A stretch of 64,000 bases of DNA from contig DVJB01000028.1 of the NCBI GenBank assembly GCA_018710845.1, positions 62,001-126,000 of the forward strand. The letters run 5' to 3'. Every line of letters starts with the position of its first letter. Positions within the stretch are counted from its first letter, which is position 1. Positions 45,750 to 54,514 of the stretch are shown here, piece by piece. Source of the DNA: Candidatus Onthomonas avicola (GTDB lineage: Bacteria > Bacillota > Clostridia > Oscillospirales > Oscillospiraceae). The notes beneath the pieces are model-generated. The model was not told the origin of the DNA. It worked only from the letters and a program-made list of their open reading frames with translations, and searched no databases. The position numbers and the translations under genes were made by a program.

Positions 45750-47054
45750 TCAGTCCCCGTCGGCCGCCATGGGCGACCGCAGCCGCACGCCCAGCGCCGC
45801 GGTCCGCCCGGCCAACGGCGCGCAGAACGCGTCCTCCAGCCAGCGGCTCAGCTCTGTCTCCTCCGGCGCCCCGGAACAGTCCGCGAGGAGCGCGGCGGCC
45901 TCCTCCAGACCGGCCAGCTGCGGGACCAGCCAGCGGCAGAGCACCTCGTCGCTCAGCGCACGCGCCAGCGTGTCTGTCCCGCGGCGCGCCGCCTGGAAAG
46001 CGGTCAGCTGCCAGGCGTCGCAGGCGGCTCCGGCGAGCGTCTCCAATGCGCCGGCGAGCGGCCCGGCGAGCGCGCTCCAGCCGGCGTCCGCCGCCGCGCC
46101 TTTCCGCACGGCGCGGACAACCTCGTTCAGGTGGACGGCCGGAGAAAAGGCCAGCTCCTCCCGTCCCGGAGAGAACGGAAGGCCGGCGCACAGCAGCAGG
46201 CTGTCCCCGCCGCCCTCCGCCAGCGTGTCCTGGGTCTCCAGGCGCAGCGAGCCGTCTGACGCGGCGGCCCGGCTGACCGCCTGCCGAAAGGCGCGCGGCA
46301 GGCGGTCGGACCAGAGCACCGAAAAGTCCCCTGCGGGGGCCGACATCAGCCCGGCGCGCAGCAGCCGCGCGCTCATCCGGGTCACCCGGGCGCGCCCGTC
46401 CGCACCGATGCCGCCCAGCGTCAGCGTGCGCAGAACGCCCTCTTCCAGCAGCCAGCGAGTGACGGCCTGTACTTCCGCCTCGCCGCACAGGCCTTCGGCC
46501 AGGTCGCGCTCGGCGTAGATATCCAGAAAGAGGTCTGCCCGCCCGGGCGCCGGACCGCCTCGGCAGGTCAGCGCAAGCCAGAGCGCCGCCTGCTGAAAGC
46601 TCCCCGCCGGCAGGGAGAGGTCCACGCCCGCGCGAAGGCCGAGGGTGCGCAGCTCCTCCAGAGCCTCCAGCCGCTCGGCCAGCCGCGCCCGGCGCGCGAG
46701 TGTGCGCGGGTCGAGTGGAGCGTCCGAGGCACAGGCGGTCCGCAGAGGCGCGGCGAGCCGGTCGATGCCGTAGAGTGCCACCCGGCGCGCATCACCCAGC
46801 GCGGCTGTCCGCCCGGCACCGGGCGGGTCAAGCTGTCCGGCGCGCACAAGGTGGCGCAGCGATTCCGGACAAAACGTCCCCTCCTCCACGCGCGCCGGCG
46901 CCGGGGCATTTGGAAGAGGGCGGAAGGGGACCCGGCCGGGCTGCCAGGCGATCTCTCCCCCCTCATAGGGGGTGTAATTGCATCGGACGAAGTCGTCCAC
47001 GTCGATGGCCCGCGCCCAGCGTCCGGGGGCAAAGCCGTTCCATTGCTCTGTCAT
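45750..47054 (-). CDS. degenerate pyruvate formate-lyase-like protein, catalytic residues lost
   Basis: A 434-residue uninterrupted ORF. It begins WNGFAPGRWARAIDVDDFVR and continues CNYTPYEGGE, which closely follows the N terminus of pyruvate formate-lyase (WxGFxxGxWxxxIDVRDFIQxNYTPYEG). Later it contains DLFLDIYAERDLAEG, GIGADGRARVTRMSARLL and FSVLWSDRLPRAF, also PFL-like. Where PFL has its catalytic Cys-Cys pair (IACCVSPM), this protein reads LLCAGLPF. The sequence ends without the C-terminal glycyl-radical domain (RVSGYA). PFL has about 750 residues. The product cannot perform the normal radical reaction and may be structural or regulatory, or may be decaying. The very high GC and Ala/Arg/Leu content suggests relaxed constraint. 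Shine-Dalgarno AGGAGG precedes ATG. Confidence 0.75.
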   Translation of the reverse strand: MTEQWNGFAPGRWARAIDVDDFVRCNYTPYEGGEIAWQPGRVPFRPLPNAPAPARVEEGTFCPESLRHLVRAGQLDPPGAGRTAALGDARRVALYGIDRLAAPLRTACASDAPLDPRTLARRARLAERLEALEELRTLGLRAGVDLSLPAGSFQQAALWLALTCRGGPAPGRADLFLDIYAERDLAEGLCGEAEVQAVTRWLLEEGVLRTLTLGGIGADGRARVTRMSARLLRAGLMSAPAGDFSVLWSDRLPRAFRQAVSRAAASDGSLRLETQDTLAEGGGDSLLLCAGLPFSPGREELAFSPAVHLNEVVRAVRKGAAADAGWSALAGPLAGALETLAGAACDAWQLTAFQAARRGTDTLARALSDEVLCRWLVPQLAGLEEAAALLADCSGAPEETELSRWLEDAFCAPLAGRTAALGVRLRSPMAADGD

Positions 47055-47196
47055 GGCATCCTCCTGTATCGGTCCGCCTCAGACGGTCAAAACGGCCGGA
47101 TGCCTCCGGCCGGAAGGTCGATGTTAGCCTTCCCCGCCCGGTCGGAAAAGTATGCGCGCTGCCCAGTCGGCAGTGGCAAAGTTTACAAATTGTCCG

Positions 47197-47225
47197 TTGT
47201 TCTCCCGCAGAAACCATGCTATCAT
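47197..47225 (+). promoter_or_regulatory. promoter of the ABC exporter pair
   Basis: TTGTTC (47197-47202) and TATCAT (47220-47225) are 17 bp apart, 31 bases before the ATPase ATG. Confidence 0.6.
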
Positions 47226-47256
47226 AGACATGAAAATGGGCGGAGGAGGCGCGCAG

Positions 47257-47958
47257 ATGTCATATATTGAACTGGAGCATGTTTCCAAGCACTACCAGAT
47301 GGGAGAGGTGAAGATCGTCGCGGTGGCTGACATTTCTTTCCAGGTGGAGAAGGGGGAGTTTGTCGTAATTGTCGGGCCCTCCGGCGCGGGCAAGACGACG
47401 GTGCTCAACCTCCTTGGCGGGATGGACAGCTGTACCGGCGGCGAGATCACGGTGGACGGCCGGCGCATCAGCGGCTACAACGCGCGCCAGCTGACGGAAT
47501 ACCGCCGGCACGACATCGGTTTTGTCTTCCAGTTTTACAATCTGGTCCAGAATCTGACCGCGCTGGAAAACGTGGAGCTGGCGGCACAGATCTGCCGCAA
47601 CCCTCTGCCGGCGGAGCAGGTGCTCGAGCATGTTGGCCTGGCTGACCGGAAGAATAACTTTCCCGCCCAGCTCTCCGGCGGCGAGCAGCAGCGCGTGGCC
47701 ATCGCTCGGGCGCTGGCGAAGAATCCAAAACTGCTGCTGTGCGACGAGCCGACCGGCGCGCTGGACTACGTGACCGGCAAGCAGATCCTCACCCTCCTGC
47801 AGGAGACCTGCCGCAGCGAGGGGATGACGGTGCTGGTCATCACGCACAACTCTGCCCTAACACCGATGGCGGACCGGGTGATCCGCATCAAAAACGGCCG
47901 GGTGGCCTCTATCATGACCAACGCTAACCCGACCAGCGTAGACGAGATTGAATGGTGA
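47257..47958 (+). CDS. ABC transporter ATP-binding protein (LolD/MacB-type)
   Basis: A 233-residue nucleotide-binding subunit. Walker A is GPSGAGKTT, the Q-loop is in [19 protein letters not shown], the signature is [15 protein letters not shown], Walker B is [12 protein letters not shown], and the switch histidine is in [10 protein letters not shown]. The Q-loop and DEPTGALD wording place it in the MacB/LolD/FtsE class that pairs with FtsX-fold permeases. The start at 47257 follows GGAGGAGGCGC; the track start is upstream. The permease gene follows after 28 bases. Confidence 0.95.
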   Translation: MSYIELEHVSKHYQMGEVKIVAVADISFQVEKGEFVVIVGPSGAGKTTVLNLLGGMDSCTGGEITVDGRRISGYNARQLTEYRRHDIGFVFQFYNLVQNLTALENVELAAQICRNPLPAEQVLEHVGLADRKNNFPAQLSGGEQQRVAIARALAKNPKLLLCDEPTGALDYVTGKQILTLLQETCRSEGMTVLVITHNSALTPMADRVIRIKNGRVASIMTNANPTSVDEIEW

Positions 47959-47986
47959 CAGATGAGATGACCAGAGGGAGGCAGTC

Positions 47987-50900
47987 ATGTCCAAGCGCGC
48001 GCTGAATCAGGACGCCCTGCGTGAGATCAGCAAGACCCGCGGGCGCTTTTTATCCATCTTGACGCTGGTGGTGATCGCCGTCAGCTTCCTCTTTGGCCTG
48101 CGGATGGCCGCCCCCGACATGATGGCCTCGATGGACGCCTATCTGGACGAACAGAACCTGATGGATGCCCATATCATGGCTACGCTCGGCCTGACAGAGG
48201 AGGACGTGGACGCCCTGCAGGCGGCCGATGGCACGCGGCAGTCTGAGGGCGCCTACAGCGTGGACGCGATCGCCTACAGCGCCGACGGTGCGGACTCCCT
48301 GGTGGTCAAGGCGATCAGTCTGAGCGAGAGCGGGTTGAACGCGCCCAGCCTGACAGAGGGCCGCCTGCCGGAGACGGCGGAGGAATGCCTCGTCGAGCCG
48401 TCTATGATGGAGACCCTTGGCCTCTCGCTGGGAGACACCATCACGCTGGACACCGGCAGCGGAGCTTATGAGGACAGCCTGGCGGTGGATACGTTTACCA
48501 TCGTCGGCGTCGGGGAAAGTCCGTTGTACATCTCCATGACCCGAGGTACTTCCACCCTCGGCAACGGCAGCGTCTCGGCCATCGTCACGCTGCACCCGGA
48601 CGCCTATGCTCTGGATTACTATACCGACATTTACCTCACGGTGGAGGGCGCGGCGGCGGTAAACGCCTATGACGACGCCTATACCGACCTGATCGACGGC
48701 TACACCGACAGCCTGGTGGCGCTGCGCCAGGAACGGGAGCAGGCGCGTACCGACGAGGTGGTCGGCGAGGCCCAGGCGGAGATTGACGACGCGTGGGTCG
48801 AGTACTACGACGGCGAGGCGGAGGCCCAGCAGGAGCTGGACGACGCTTGGCAGGAGCTGCAGGACGCCGAGCAGGAGCTGACCGACGGCTGGGCGGACTA
48901 CTACGATGGGGCGGCTGACCTGGATGAGGCGCGCGCGCAGCTCATCGACGGCGAGGCGGAGCTGGCCGACGGCCGCGAGACGCTGGAGGAGAGCGAGCGC
49001 GACTATCAGGACGGCCTTGCCCAATATGAGGACGGCTATGCCCAGTACGAGGACGGGCTTGCCAAGTATGAGGAGGGCGCCGCCGCCCTGCGCGAGCAGT
49101 GGGACACGTTCCAGCAGGGGCAGGATGCCTACGACGCGGGCTATGCGCAGTATGAGGCAGGAGAGAGCACCTACGCCGAGCGCTATGCGCAGTATGAGGC
49201 GGGAGAGAGCGCCTACGACGAGGGCCTGGCCCAGTACGAGGCGGGGGAGAGCGCCTACGCCGCGGGCTATGCGCAGTATGAGGCGGGGGAGGCGGACTAT
49301 CAGGAAAACCTCGCCGCGTTCCAGCCGGTGTGGGAGGCCTATCAGAGTGACCTCGCCGCCTGTCAGGAGAAGGAGTCCGCCCTCCAGTCTGACCAGAATG
49401 ACTGGGAGGCGGCGCAGGACGGCTATGAGCGGGACCTGCAGGCCCTGAATGACCGGCGCGCCGCGCTGGAGGCAGAGGGCTGGACAGAGGAAGAGATCGC
49501 CGCCGAGCTAGGAGAAGAGGAGAGACGGCTCGACGCGCTCCGGACGGAGCTGGAGGACCAGAGGACGGAGCTGGAGACGCGCGCCTCGGAGCTGGCTGAA
49601 GAGCAGGCCGCGCTCAGCGCTCGAGAGGAGGCGCTCTCCCCGCAGAAGGCGGCGCTGGAAGAGGCGCGCGCGACGCTGGACACCACCCAGGCGATGCTGG
49701 CGGCGACGCGGGAGCAGCTGGACGAGAGCGCGGCGACATTGGCGGCGACGCGGGAGCAGCTGGACGCGGCGCAGACGGAGCTGGCGGCCGGCCGTGCCGA
49801 GCTGGACGCGACGCGGGACCTGCTGGAGGCCAACGAGGCGGAGCTGGCCTCCGGCCGCAGCCAGCTGGAGGCGGCGCAGGCCGAGCTGGACGGGTCGAAG
49901 GAGCTTCTGGACGCGACGGAGTCCCAGCTTGCGGACGCCAAGGCGGAGCTGGAGGCCGGCCGCACCGAGCTGGACGACGGCTGGGCGGAGTACTATGACG
50001 GCCTGGACGCGCTGGAAGAGGCCCGCGACGAGCTGGCCGACGGTGAGCGCGAGCTGGACGATGCCTTCACCGAGCTGACGGACGGACAGGCGGAGTACGA
50101 GGACGGCCTGGCGGAGTACTATGACGGCGAGGCGGAGGCCCAGCAGGAGCTGGCCGACGCCCGCGCCGAGATTGAGGACGCCCAGCGGGAGGTGGATGAG
50201 ATCGAGCCGGACGAGTGGTACGTCCTCGACCGGACGAGCAATACCGGCTTTGCCAGCTATCAGCAGGACGCGGAGCGGATGGACCGGCTGGCCACCGTCT
50301 TCCCGACAGTATTCTTCCTGGTAGCGGCGCTGGTCTGCCTGACCACCATGACGCGCATGGTGGAGGAGCAGCGTGTTCAGATCGGCGGCCTCAAGGCGCT
50401 GGGTTACTCCCGCATGGACATCGCCCGCAAGTATGTCGGCTATGGGCTGATCGCCTCGCTCACCGGCAGCGTGATCGGCCTGGTGCTGGGGGGCACCTTC
50501 CTGCCCTGGGTGATCGTCACCTGCTGGAAGGTGATGTATGACTACCCCGGCGTCGTGCTGACGGTGGACTGGGGGATGGCGGCGATCTGCGTGATCGCGG
50601 CGGTGGGCTGCTGCACCATCGCGGTGCTGGCGGCAGCACTGGCCGCGCTGCGCGCTACGCCGGCCTCGCTCATGCGCCCCAAGGCGCCCGACCCCGGCAA
50701 GCGGGTCTGGCTGGAGCACCTGCCCTTCCTCTGGAAGCGGATGTCCTTCAGCCATAAGGTTACCGCGCGCAACCTGTTCCGCTACCAGAAGCGGTTCTGG
50801 ATGACGGTGATCGGCATCGCCGGCTGCACCGGCCTGATTATCACCGGCTTTGGCTTGCACGACTCCATTATGGACGTGCTCGACCTCCAGTTTGACCGGA

Positions 50901-51877
50901 TCACGCTCTATTCCGCCATCGTCTACACCGACAGCGGCTGCTCGGAGGACGAGCGTGCCGCGCTGGAGACGGAGCTGGCGGGGGAGAGTGCGTTGGACGG
51001 CTATACCTCCGTCTATCTCACCACCGTCACGTTGGAGAGCCCGTCCTACTCCCTCGACAGCAACCTGATGTCGGTGGAGCAGCCGGATGATTTGGATGGT
51101 TTCCTTGACTTCCACGACCGGCTCACGCTGGAGCCGGTGGAGATGCAGACAGACGGCGCGCTGATCTCGGAGAAGACTGCCGAGCTGCTGGAGCTCGGCG
51201 TCGGGGACACGGTGACCGTCGTCTCGGGAGACGAGCGCGCAGAGATTGAGATCACCGGCATTGTGGAAAACTACATCCAGCACTACCTGTACATGACCGA
51301 TCAGTGCTATGAGGCCGCCTTCGGTCACGCGCCCGAGGAGGAGCAGATTCTCCTGTCCTACCAGCCGGACGCCGACTGGGAGGGCATCGGCAGCCGTCTG
51401 CTCCAGCTCGATGCCGTCAGCGGCGTGTACTACATGGAGGAGACGGAGGAGATGGTCCGCAGCCAGCTCAACGGCGTCTATCCGGCGGTGGTCATCATCA
51501 TCAGCGCCGCCGGCGCGCTCGCCTTTGTGGTGCTGCTCAACCTCTCGAGCATCAATATCACCGAGCGCTTGCGCGAGCTGGCCACCCTCAAGGTGCTCGG
51601 CTTCCGGGAGAAGGAGCTGCGCGACTACGTGTTCCGGGAGAATCTGGTGCTCACCTTTATCGGTATGGCCCTTGGCGTGCTGGTGGGCAAGTGGTTCCAC
51701 AGCTATCTCATCACCACTGTGGAGGTGGACCTGGTCATGTTCGGCCGCTCGGCCCATCTGTCCAGCTATCTCATCTCGGTGGCCATGACGCTCGCATTTG
51801 CCTTCATCGTCAACCTGGTCGGCGGCCGCCGGCTCCGGAAGATTGACATGGTGGAATCACTCAAGACGGTGGAGTAA
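47987..51877 (+). CDS. FtsX-like ABC permease with a very long coiled-coil extracellular domain
   Basis: A 1296-residue permease partner of the preceding ATPase. An N-terminal membrane helix (RFLSILTLVVIAVSFLFGLRM) is followed by a periplasm-facing MacB-like region. A coiled coil of about 500 residues comes next (residues of roughly 255-740). It is rich in Glu, Ala, Tyr and Asp, with repeating YAQYEAGES units and then LxAxRxxLDxxxAxL heptads. Three membrane helices follow (VFPTVFFLVAALVCLTTM and onward), then a second extracellular domain and the final three helices (VVIIISAAGALAFVVLLNLSS onward), giving two FtsX domains. Such exporters usually handle lipids, peptides or cell-wall signals. 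The substrate is unknown. GAGGGAGG precedes ATG. Confidence 0.9.
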   Translation: MSKRALNQDALREISKTRGRFLSILTLVVIAVSFLFGLRMAAPDMMASMDAYLDEQNLMDAHIMATLGLTEEDVDALQAADGTRQSEGAYSVDAIAYSADGADSLVVKAISLSESGLNAPSLTEGRLPETAEECLVEPSMMETLGLSLGDTITLDTGSGAYEDSLAVDTFTIVGVGESPLYISMTRGTSTLGNGSVSAIVTLHPDAYALDYYTDIYLTVEGAAAVNAYDDAYTDLIDGYTDSLVALRQEREQARTDEVVGEAQAEIDDAWVEYYDGEAEAQQELDDAWQELQDAEQELTDGWADYYDGAADLDEARAQLIDGEAELADGRETLEESERDYQDGLAQYEDGYAQYEDGLAKYEEGAAALREQWDTFQQGQDAYDAGYAQYEAGESTYAERYAQYEAGESAYDEGLAQYEAGESAYAAGYAQYEAGEADYQENLAAFQPVWEAYQSDLAACQEKESALQSDQNDWEAAQDGYERDLQALNDRRAALEAEGWTEEEIAAELGEEERRLDALRTELEDQRTELETRASELAEEQAALSAREEALSPQKAALEEARATLDTTQAMLAATREQLDESAATLAATREQLDAAQTELAAGRAELDATRDLLEANEAELASGRSQLEAAQAELDGSKELLDATESQLADAKAELEAGRTELDDGWAEYYDGLDALEEARDELADGERELDDAFTELTDGQAEYEDGLAEYYDGEAEAQQELADARAEIEDAQREVDEIEPDEWYVLDRTSNTGFASYQQDAERMDRLATVFPTVFFLVAALVCLTTMTRMVEEQRVQIGGLKALGYSRMDIARKYVGYGLIASLTGSVIGLVLGGTFLPWVIVTCWKVMYDYPGVVLTVDWGMAAICVIAAVGCCTIAVLAAALAALRATPASLMRPKAPDPGKRVWLEHLPFLWKRMSFSHKVTARNLFRYQKRFWMTVIGIAGCTGLIITGFGLHDSIMDVLDLQFDRITLYSAIVYTDSGCSEDERAALETELAGESALDGYTSVYLTTVTLESPSYSLDSNLMSVEQPDDLDGFLDFHDRLTLEPVEMQTDGALISEKTAELLELGVGDTVTVVSGDERAEIEITGIVENYIQHYLYMTDQCYEAAFGHAPEEEQILLSYQPDADWEGIGSRLLQLDAVSGVYYMEETEEMVRSQLNGVYPAVVIIISAAGALAFVVLLNLSSINITERLRELATLKVLGFREKELRDYVFRENLVLTFIGMALGVLVGKWFHSYLITTVEVDLVMFGRSAHLSSYLISVAMTLAFAFIVNLVGGRRLRKIDMVESLKTVE
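49130..49297 (+). repeat. four 42-bp tandem coding repeats in the ABC permease
   Basis: Four units of 14 codons encode YDAGYAQYEAGEST-type sequence: TATGCGCAGTATGAGGCGGG is nearly identical between copies. Flanking related units (YEDGYAQYEDGLAKYEEG) are more diverged. The near-identity at DNA level suggests recent slippage or unequal recombination. Confidence 0.8.
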
Positions 51878-51940
51878 GTGTTTCCGGAAAGCCAGATCGA
51901 AGCGGCAGCGAGATATAACGTGGAGAGAGGAGAAGAGAAA

Positions 51941-52540
51941 ATGCTGGACAGGAGTATTCCGTTTTACAATGTGATTATGAAGTGTGAGCGCTATGTCCCG
52001 TCTGAGATTGTCCTGCCGCCCGGCTTTCATTGGAAGGCCTATGAGCCGGGGGCGGAGAAGGCGTGGGCGGCCATGGAGTATGAGATCGGAGATTTTGACA
52101 CGCCGCAGGAGGCGGAGGACTATTTCCTTGCCACCTATTGCGCAGACGTGGAAGAGCTTCGAAAACGGTGCGTCTTCGTGGCCGATGCGCGGGGACAGAT
52201 CGTCGGTGCCTGCATCGCGTGGCGTGACAGACGGGGAGAGGGGACGGTGGCGTCGTTGCACTGGCTGGTGGTCGCCCCTGCCTTTCAGGGCAGAGGGCTC
52301 GGAAAAGCCCTGTGCCAGAGGACGATGGAGCTGTTCCAGTCTCTGGGAGAGCTGCCGGTCTATGTCCATACCCAGCCGTGGAGCCATAAGGCGATTGTGC
52401 TGTATATCCGCCAGGGATTCCGGCTGCAGACCAGAGACACCTTTTCCCATTATGAAAATCAGTACCCGCTGGCGATGCAGACGCTGAAGGGTGTCCTGCC
52501 GCCGGAGCGGTACCGGCTGCTGGAGGAGCATTCCGTCTGA
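51941..52540 (+). CDS. GNAT-family acetyltransferase
   Basis: A 199-residue N-acetyltransferase. The acetyl-CoA-binding core is ASLHWLVVAPAFQGRGLGKA with the Q/RxxGxG/A loop, preceded by the strand GQIVGACIAWR. The tail IVLYIRQGFRLQTRDTFSHY fits the C-terminal GNAT motif. The start at 51941 follows GGAGAGAGGAGAAGAG. It lies 63 bases after the ABC permease and could be part of that transcript or separate. The substrate is unknown. Confidence 0.85.
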   Translation: MLDRSIPFYNVIMKCERYVPSEIVLPPGFHWKAYEPGAEKAWAAMEYEIGDFDTPQEAEDYFLATYCADVEELRKRCVFVADARGQIVGACIAWRDRRGEGTVASLHWLVVAPAFQGRGLGKALCQRTMELFQSLGELPVYVHTQPWSHKAIVLYIRQGFRLQTRDTFSHYENQYPLAMQTLKGVLPPERYRLLEEHSV

Positions 52541-52562
52541 CCCCGTACTGTGGGGCAGATTC

Positions 52563-52591
52563 TTGCATAAAAGGAAAGAATGTGCTATACT
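52563..52591 (+). promoter_or_regulatory. promoter of tsaE-tsaB
   Basis: TTGCAT (52563-52568) and TATACT (52586-52591) are 17 bp apart, 43 bases before the tsaE ATG. Confidence 0.7.
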
Positions 52592-52634
52592 CCCCCTATT
52601 CCAAGACAGCGCATCGGAGAAAGGGGCGGCGAAT

Positions 52635-53066
52635 ATGACCTATCACACCCAATCCCCCGCCGGGACGGAGGCGTTGGGCGAGCGGCTGGGCCGCCTGGTG
52701 GCTCCGGGCGCGGTGATCGCCTACACCGGTGATCTGGGGGCGGGGAAGACCGCTTTCACGCGCGGCCTGGCGCGGGGACTGGACATTCCCGGGCGGGTGA
52801 CCTCGCCCACCTTCACGATCGTGGATGAACACACCGGCGGCCGCCTGCCGCTGTTTCACTTTGACCTCTACCGGCTCTCCGGCGCCGACGAGCTCTATGA
52901 TATCGGCTGGGAGGATTACCTGGCCCGCGGCGGCGTGTGCGCCGTCGAGTGGAGCGAGGTGGCGGAGGAGCTCTTTCGGGGGCAGGACACCATCCGCGTC
53001 GACCTGCGCCGCGGCGCGGGGGAAGAGGAGCGGGAGATCACCATTTCGGGGGTGGAAGGGCTGTGA
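52635..53066 (+). CDS. tsaE: tRNA threonylcarbamoyladenosine biosynthesis ATPase TsaE
   Basis: P-loop ATPase that works with TsaB and TsaD to attach the threonylcarbamoyl group to A37 of ANN-decoding tRNAs. The 143-residue product has Walker A GDLGAGKTAFTRGLARG. The family motifs SPTFTIVDEH and LFHFDLYRLSGADELYDIGWEDYL follow, then AVEWSEVAEELF. The ATG at 52635 matches the family start; the track ORF is longer. The stop overlaps tsaB (GTGA). TsaD is not in the window. Confidence 0.96.
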   Translation: MTYHTQSPAGTEALGERLGRLVAPGAVIAYTGDLGAGKTAFTRGLARGLDIPGRVTSPTFTIVDEHTGGRLPLFHFDLYRLSGADELYDIGWEDYLARGGVCAVEWSEVAEELFRGQDTIRVDLRRGAGEEEREITISGVEGL

Positions 53067-53767
53067 ATATTCTGGCGCTGGAGACGAGCGCGAAGTCGGT
53101 CTCCGTCTGTCTCTGCCGCGACGAGTTCCTGGTGGCGCAGAGCTATCAGAATAGCGGCCTGACCCACAGCCAGACGCTGATGCCGCTGTGCCGCGACCTG
53201 CTCGCGCACTGCGGCATGGAGGCCTCCGAGGTGGACCTGATCGCCTGTGCGGCCGGGCCGGGCTCGTTCACCGGACTGCGCATCGGCCTGGCGACCGCAA
53301 AGGGCCTGGCCTGGGCGCTGGAGAAGCCGTGCTGCGGGGTCTCCACCCTCGAGGCGATGGCCTGGCAGGTGGCGCACCGGCGGGGGGAGATCCTCTGCGC
53401 GATGGATGCGCGGCGGGGACAGGTCTACAACGCCCGCTTTTCCTCCGACGGGGCGCGGCTCACACGCCTGTGCCCGGACCGGGCGATCTCGTTGGAGGAG
53501 CTGTTTTTCGAGTTGGGCGAAAAAACGGATCAAATAGTAGTTGGAGACGGGGCGGAGCTGTGCTATAATGACGGCATAGGACGCGGGGCGCGCCTGGAGC
53601 TGGCGCCGCCGCATTTGCGTTTCCAAACCGCCTGGGGCGTGGCCCGCGCCGCGCTGGAGACGGCCCGCGCCGGCCGGTGCACCGACGCGGCTGGACTGCG
53701 CGCGCAGTATATCCGTCTCTCGCAGGCCGAGCGGGAGCGCCTGGCCCGGCAGGGCCGCCCAGTCTGA
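53063..53767 (+). CDS. tsaB: tRNA threonylcarbamoyladenosine biosynthesis protein TsaB
   Basis: Scaffold partner of TsaD. The 234-residue product opens with ILALETSAKSVSVCL and has the family hallmark GPGSFTGLRIGLATAKGLAW near residue 75. DARRGQVYNARFSS lies near 125. Translation starts at GTG overlapping the tsaE stop. The C-terminal half, which ends in AQYIRLSQAERER, retains the YLR-like segment common to TsaB. It is followed after 15 bases by upp. Confidence 0.95.
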   Translation: MNILALETSAKSVSVCLCRDEFLVAQSYQNSGLTHSQTLMPLCRDLLAHCGMEASEVDLIACAAGPGSFTGLRIGLATAKGLAWALEKPCCGVSTLEAMAWQVAHRRGEILCAMDARRGQVYNARFSSDGARLTRLCPDRAISLEELFFELGEKTDQIVVGDGAELCYNDGIGRGARLELAPPHLRFQTAWGVARAALETARAGRCTDAAGLRAQYIRLSQAERERLARQGRPV

Positions 53768-53782
53768 AAGGGGAGTTCAAAC

Positions 53783-54415
53783 ATGAGCAACACGGTCCAT
53801 ATTTTAGACCATCCGCTGATTCACCATAAGCTGGCCATCCTGCGCGATGAGCGGACGGGTACGCGCGAGTTTCGCGCCGTCACCAGCGAGATCGCCGCGC
53901 TGATGTGCTATGAGGCCACGCGCGACATGCCCACCCGCGAGGTGGAGGTCAAGACCCCGCTGGGCATTGCGCACTGTAAGACGCTGGCGGGCAAAAAGGT
54001 GGCCATCGTCCCCATCCTGCGCGCCGGACTCGGCATGGTGGACGGGATGCTGTCCATGCTGCCGTCGGCCAAGGTGGGCCACATCGGCCTCTACCGCGAC
54101 CCGGACACCTTTGCCCCTGTAGAGTACTACTGCAAGATGCCGCCTGATATCTCTGAGCGCGAGGCGATTATCATCGATCCCATGCTCGCCACCGGCGGCT
54201 CTGCCAGCGCGGCGGCCCAGTTCCTCAAGGGCTACGGCTGCCGGCATATCAGGATGATGAATATCCTGGCCGCGCCGGAGGGAATTGAGCGGATGCAGCG
54301 CGAGCACCCGGACGTGGATATCTATGTCGCCGCGGTGGATGAGCGGCTCAACGAGCACGGCTATATCGTCCCCGGACTGGGGGACGCCGGAGACCGCATC
54401 TTCGGCACCAAGTAA
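53783..54415 (+). CDS. upp: uracil phosphoribosyltransferase
   Basis: Salvage enzyme converting uracil and PRPP to UMP. The 210-residue protein has the standard length. The opening is [19 protein letters not shown] with [20 protein letters not shown], then [15 protein letters not shown]. The PRPP loop reads [17 protein letters not shown], and the uracil-binding end is [19 protein letters not shown] lies upstream of ATG. It is 15 bases after tsaB and probably shares its promoter. A terminator follows. Confidence 0.97.
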   Translation: MSNTVHILDHPLIHHKLAILRDERTGTREFRAVTSEIAALMCYEATRDMPTREVEVKTPLGIAHCKTLAGKKVAIVPILRAGLGMVDGMLSMLPSAKVGHIGLYRDPDTFAPVEYYCKMPPDISEREAIIIDPMLATGGSASAAAQFLKGYGCRHIRMMNILAAPEGIERMQREHPDVDIYVAAVDERLNEHGYIVPGLGDAGDRIFGTK

Positions 54416-54442
54416 ACCACCACCTGACCCGTTCAAAGGTGA

Positions 54443-54481
54443 AGAGCAGGGGGGCAGCGGGAGGCTGTTTCCCTGCTCTTT
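54443..54481 (+). terminator. hairpin terminator between upp and glmS
   Basis: AGAGCAGGG pairs perfectly with CCCTGCTCT, with an additional inner GGCAGC/GGCTGTT pairing, followed by TTCTC. The whole upp-glmS gap is 99 bases, too short for a glmS ribozyme. Confidence 0.7.
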
Positions 54482-54514
54482 CTCGGTCAAGGCTTAAATT
54501 TGGAGGAATCTTCT

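Noticed and set aside
49130-49297. CRISPR array
   Set aside because: The repeats are contiguous, 42 bp, and in frame within a coding region, with no unique spacers.
49508-51757. 749-codon minus-strand ORF
   Set aside because: It is the antisense of the ABC permease, whose plus-strand frame has clear FtsX domains and membrane helices. The antisense protein is His/Arg/Gln-rich with no family pattern.
54416-54514. glmS ribozyme upstream of glmS
   Set aside because: Only 99 bases separate upp and glmS and most of them form a terminator. The ribozyme core sequence is not visible.
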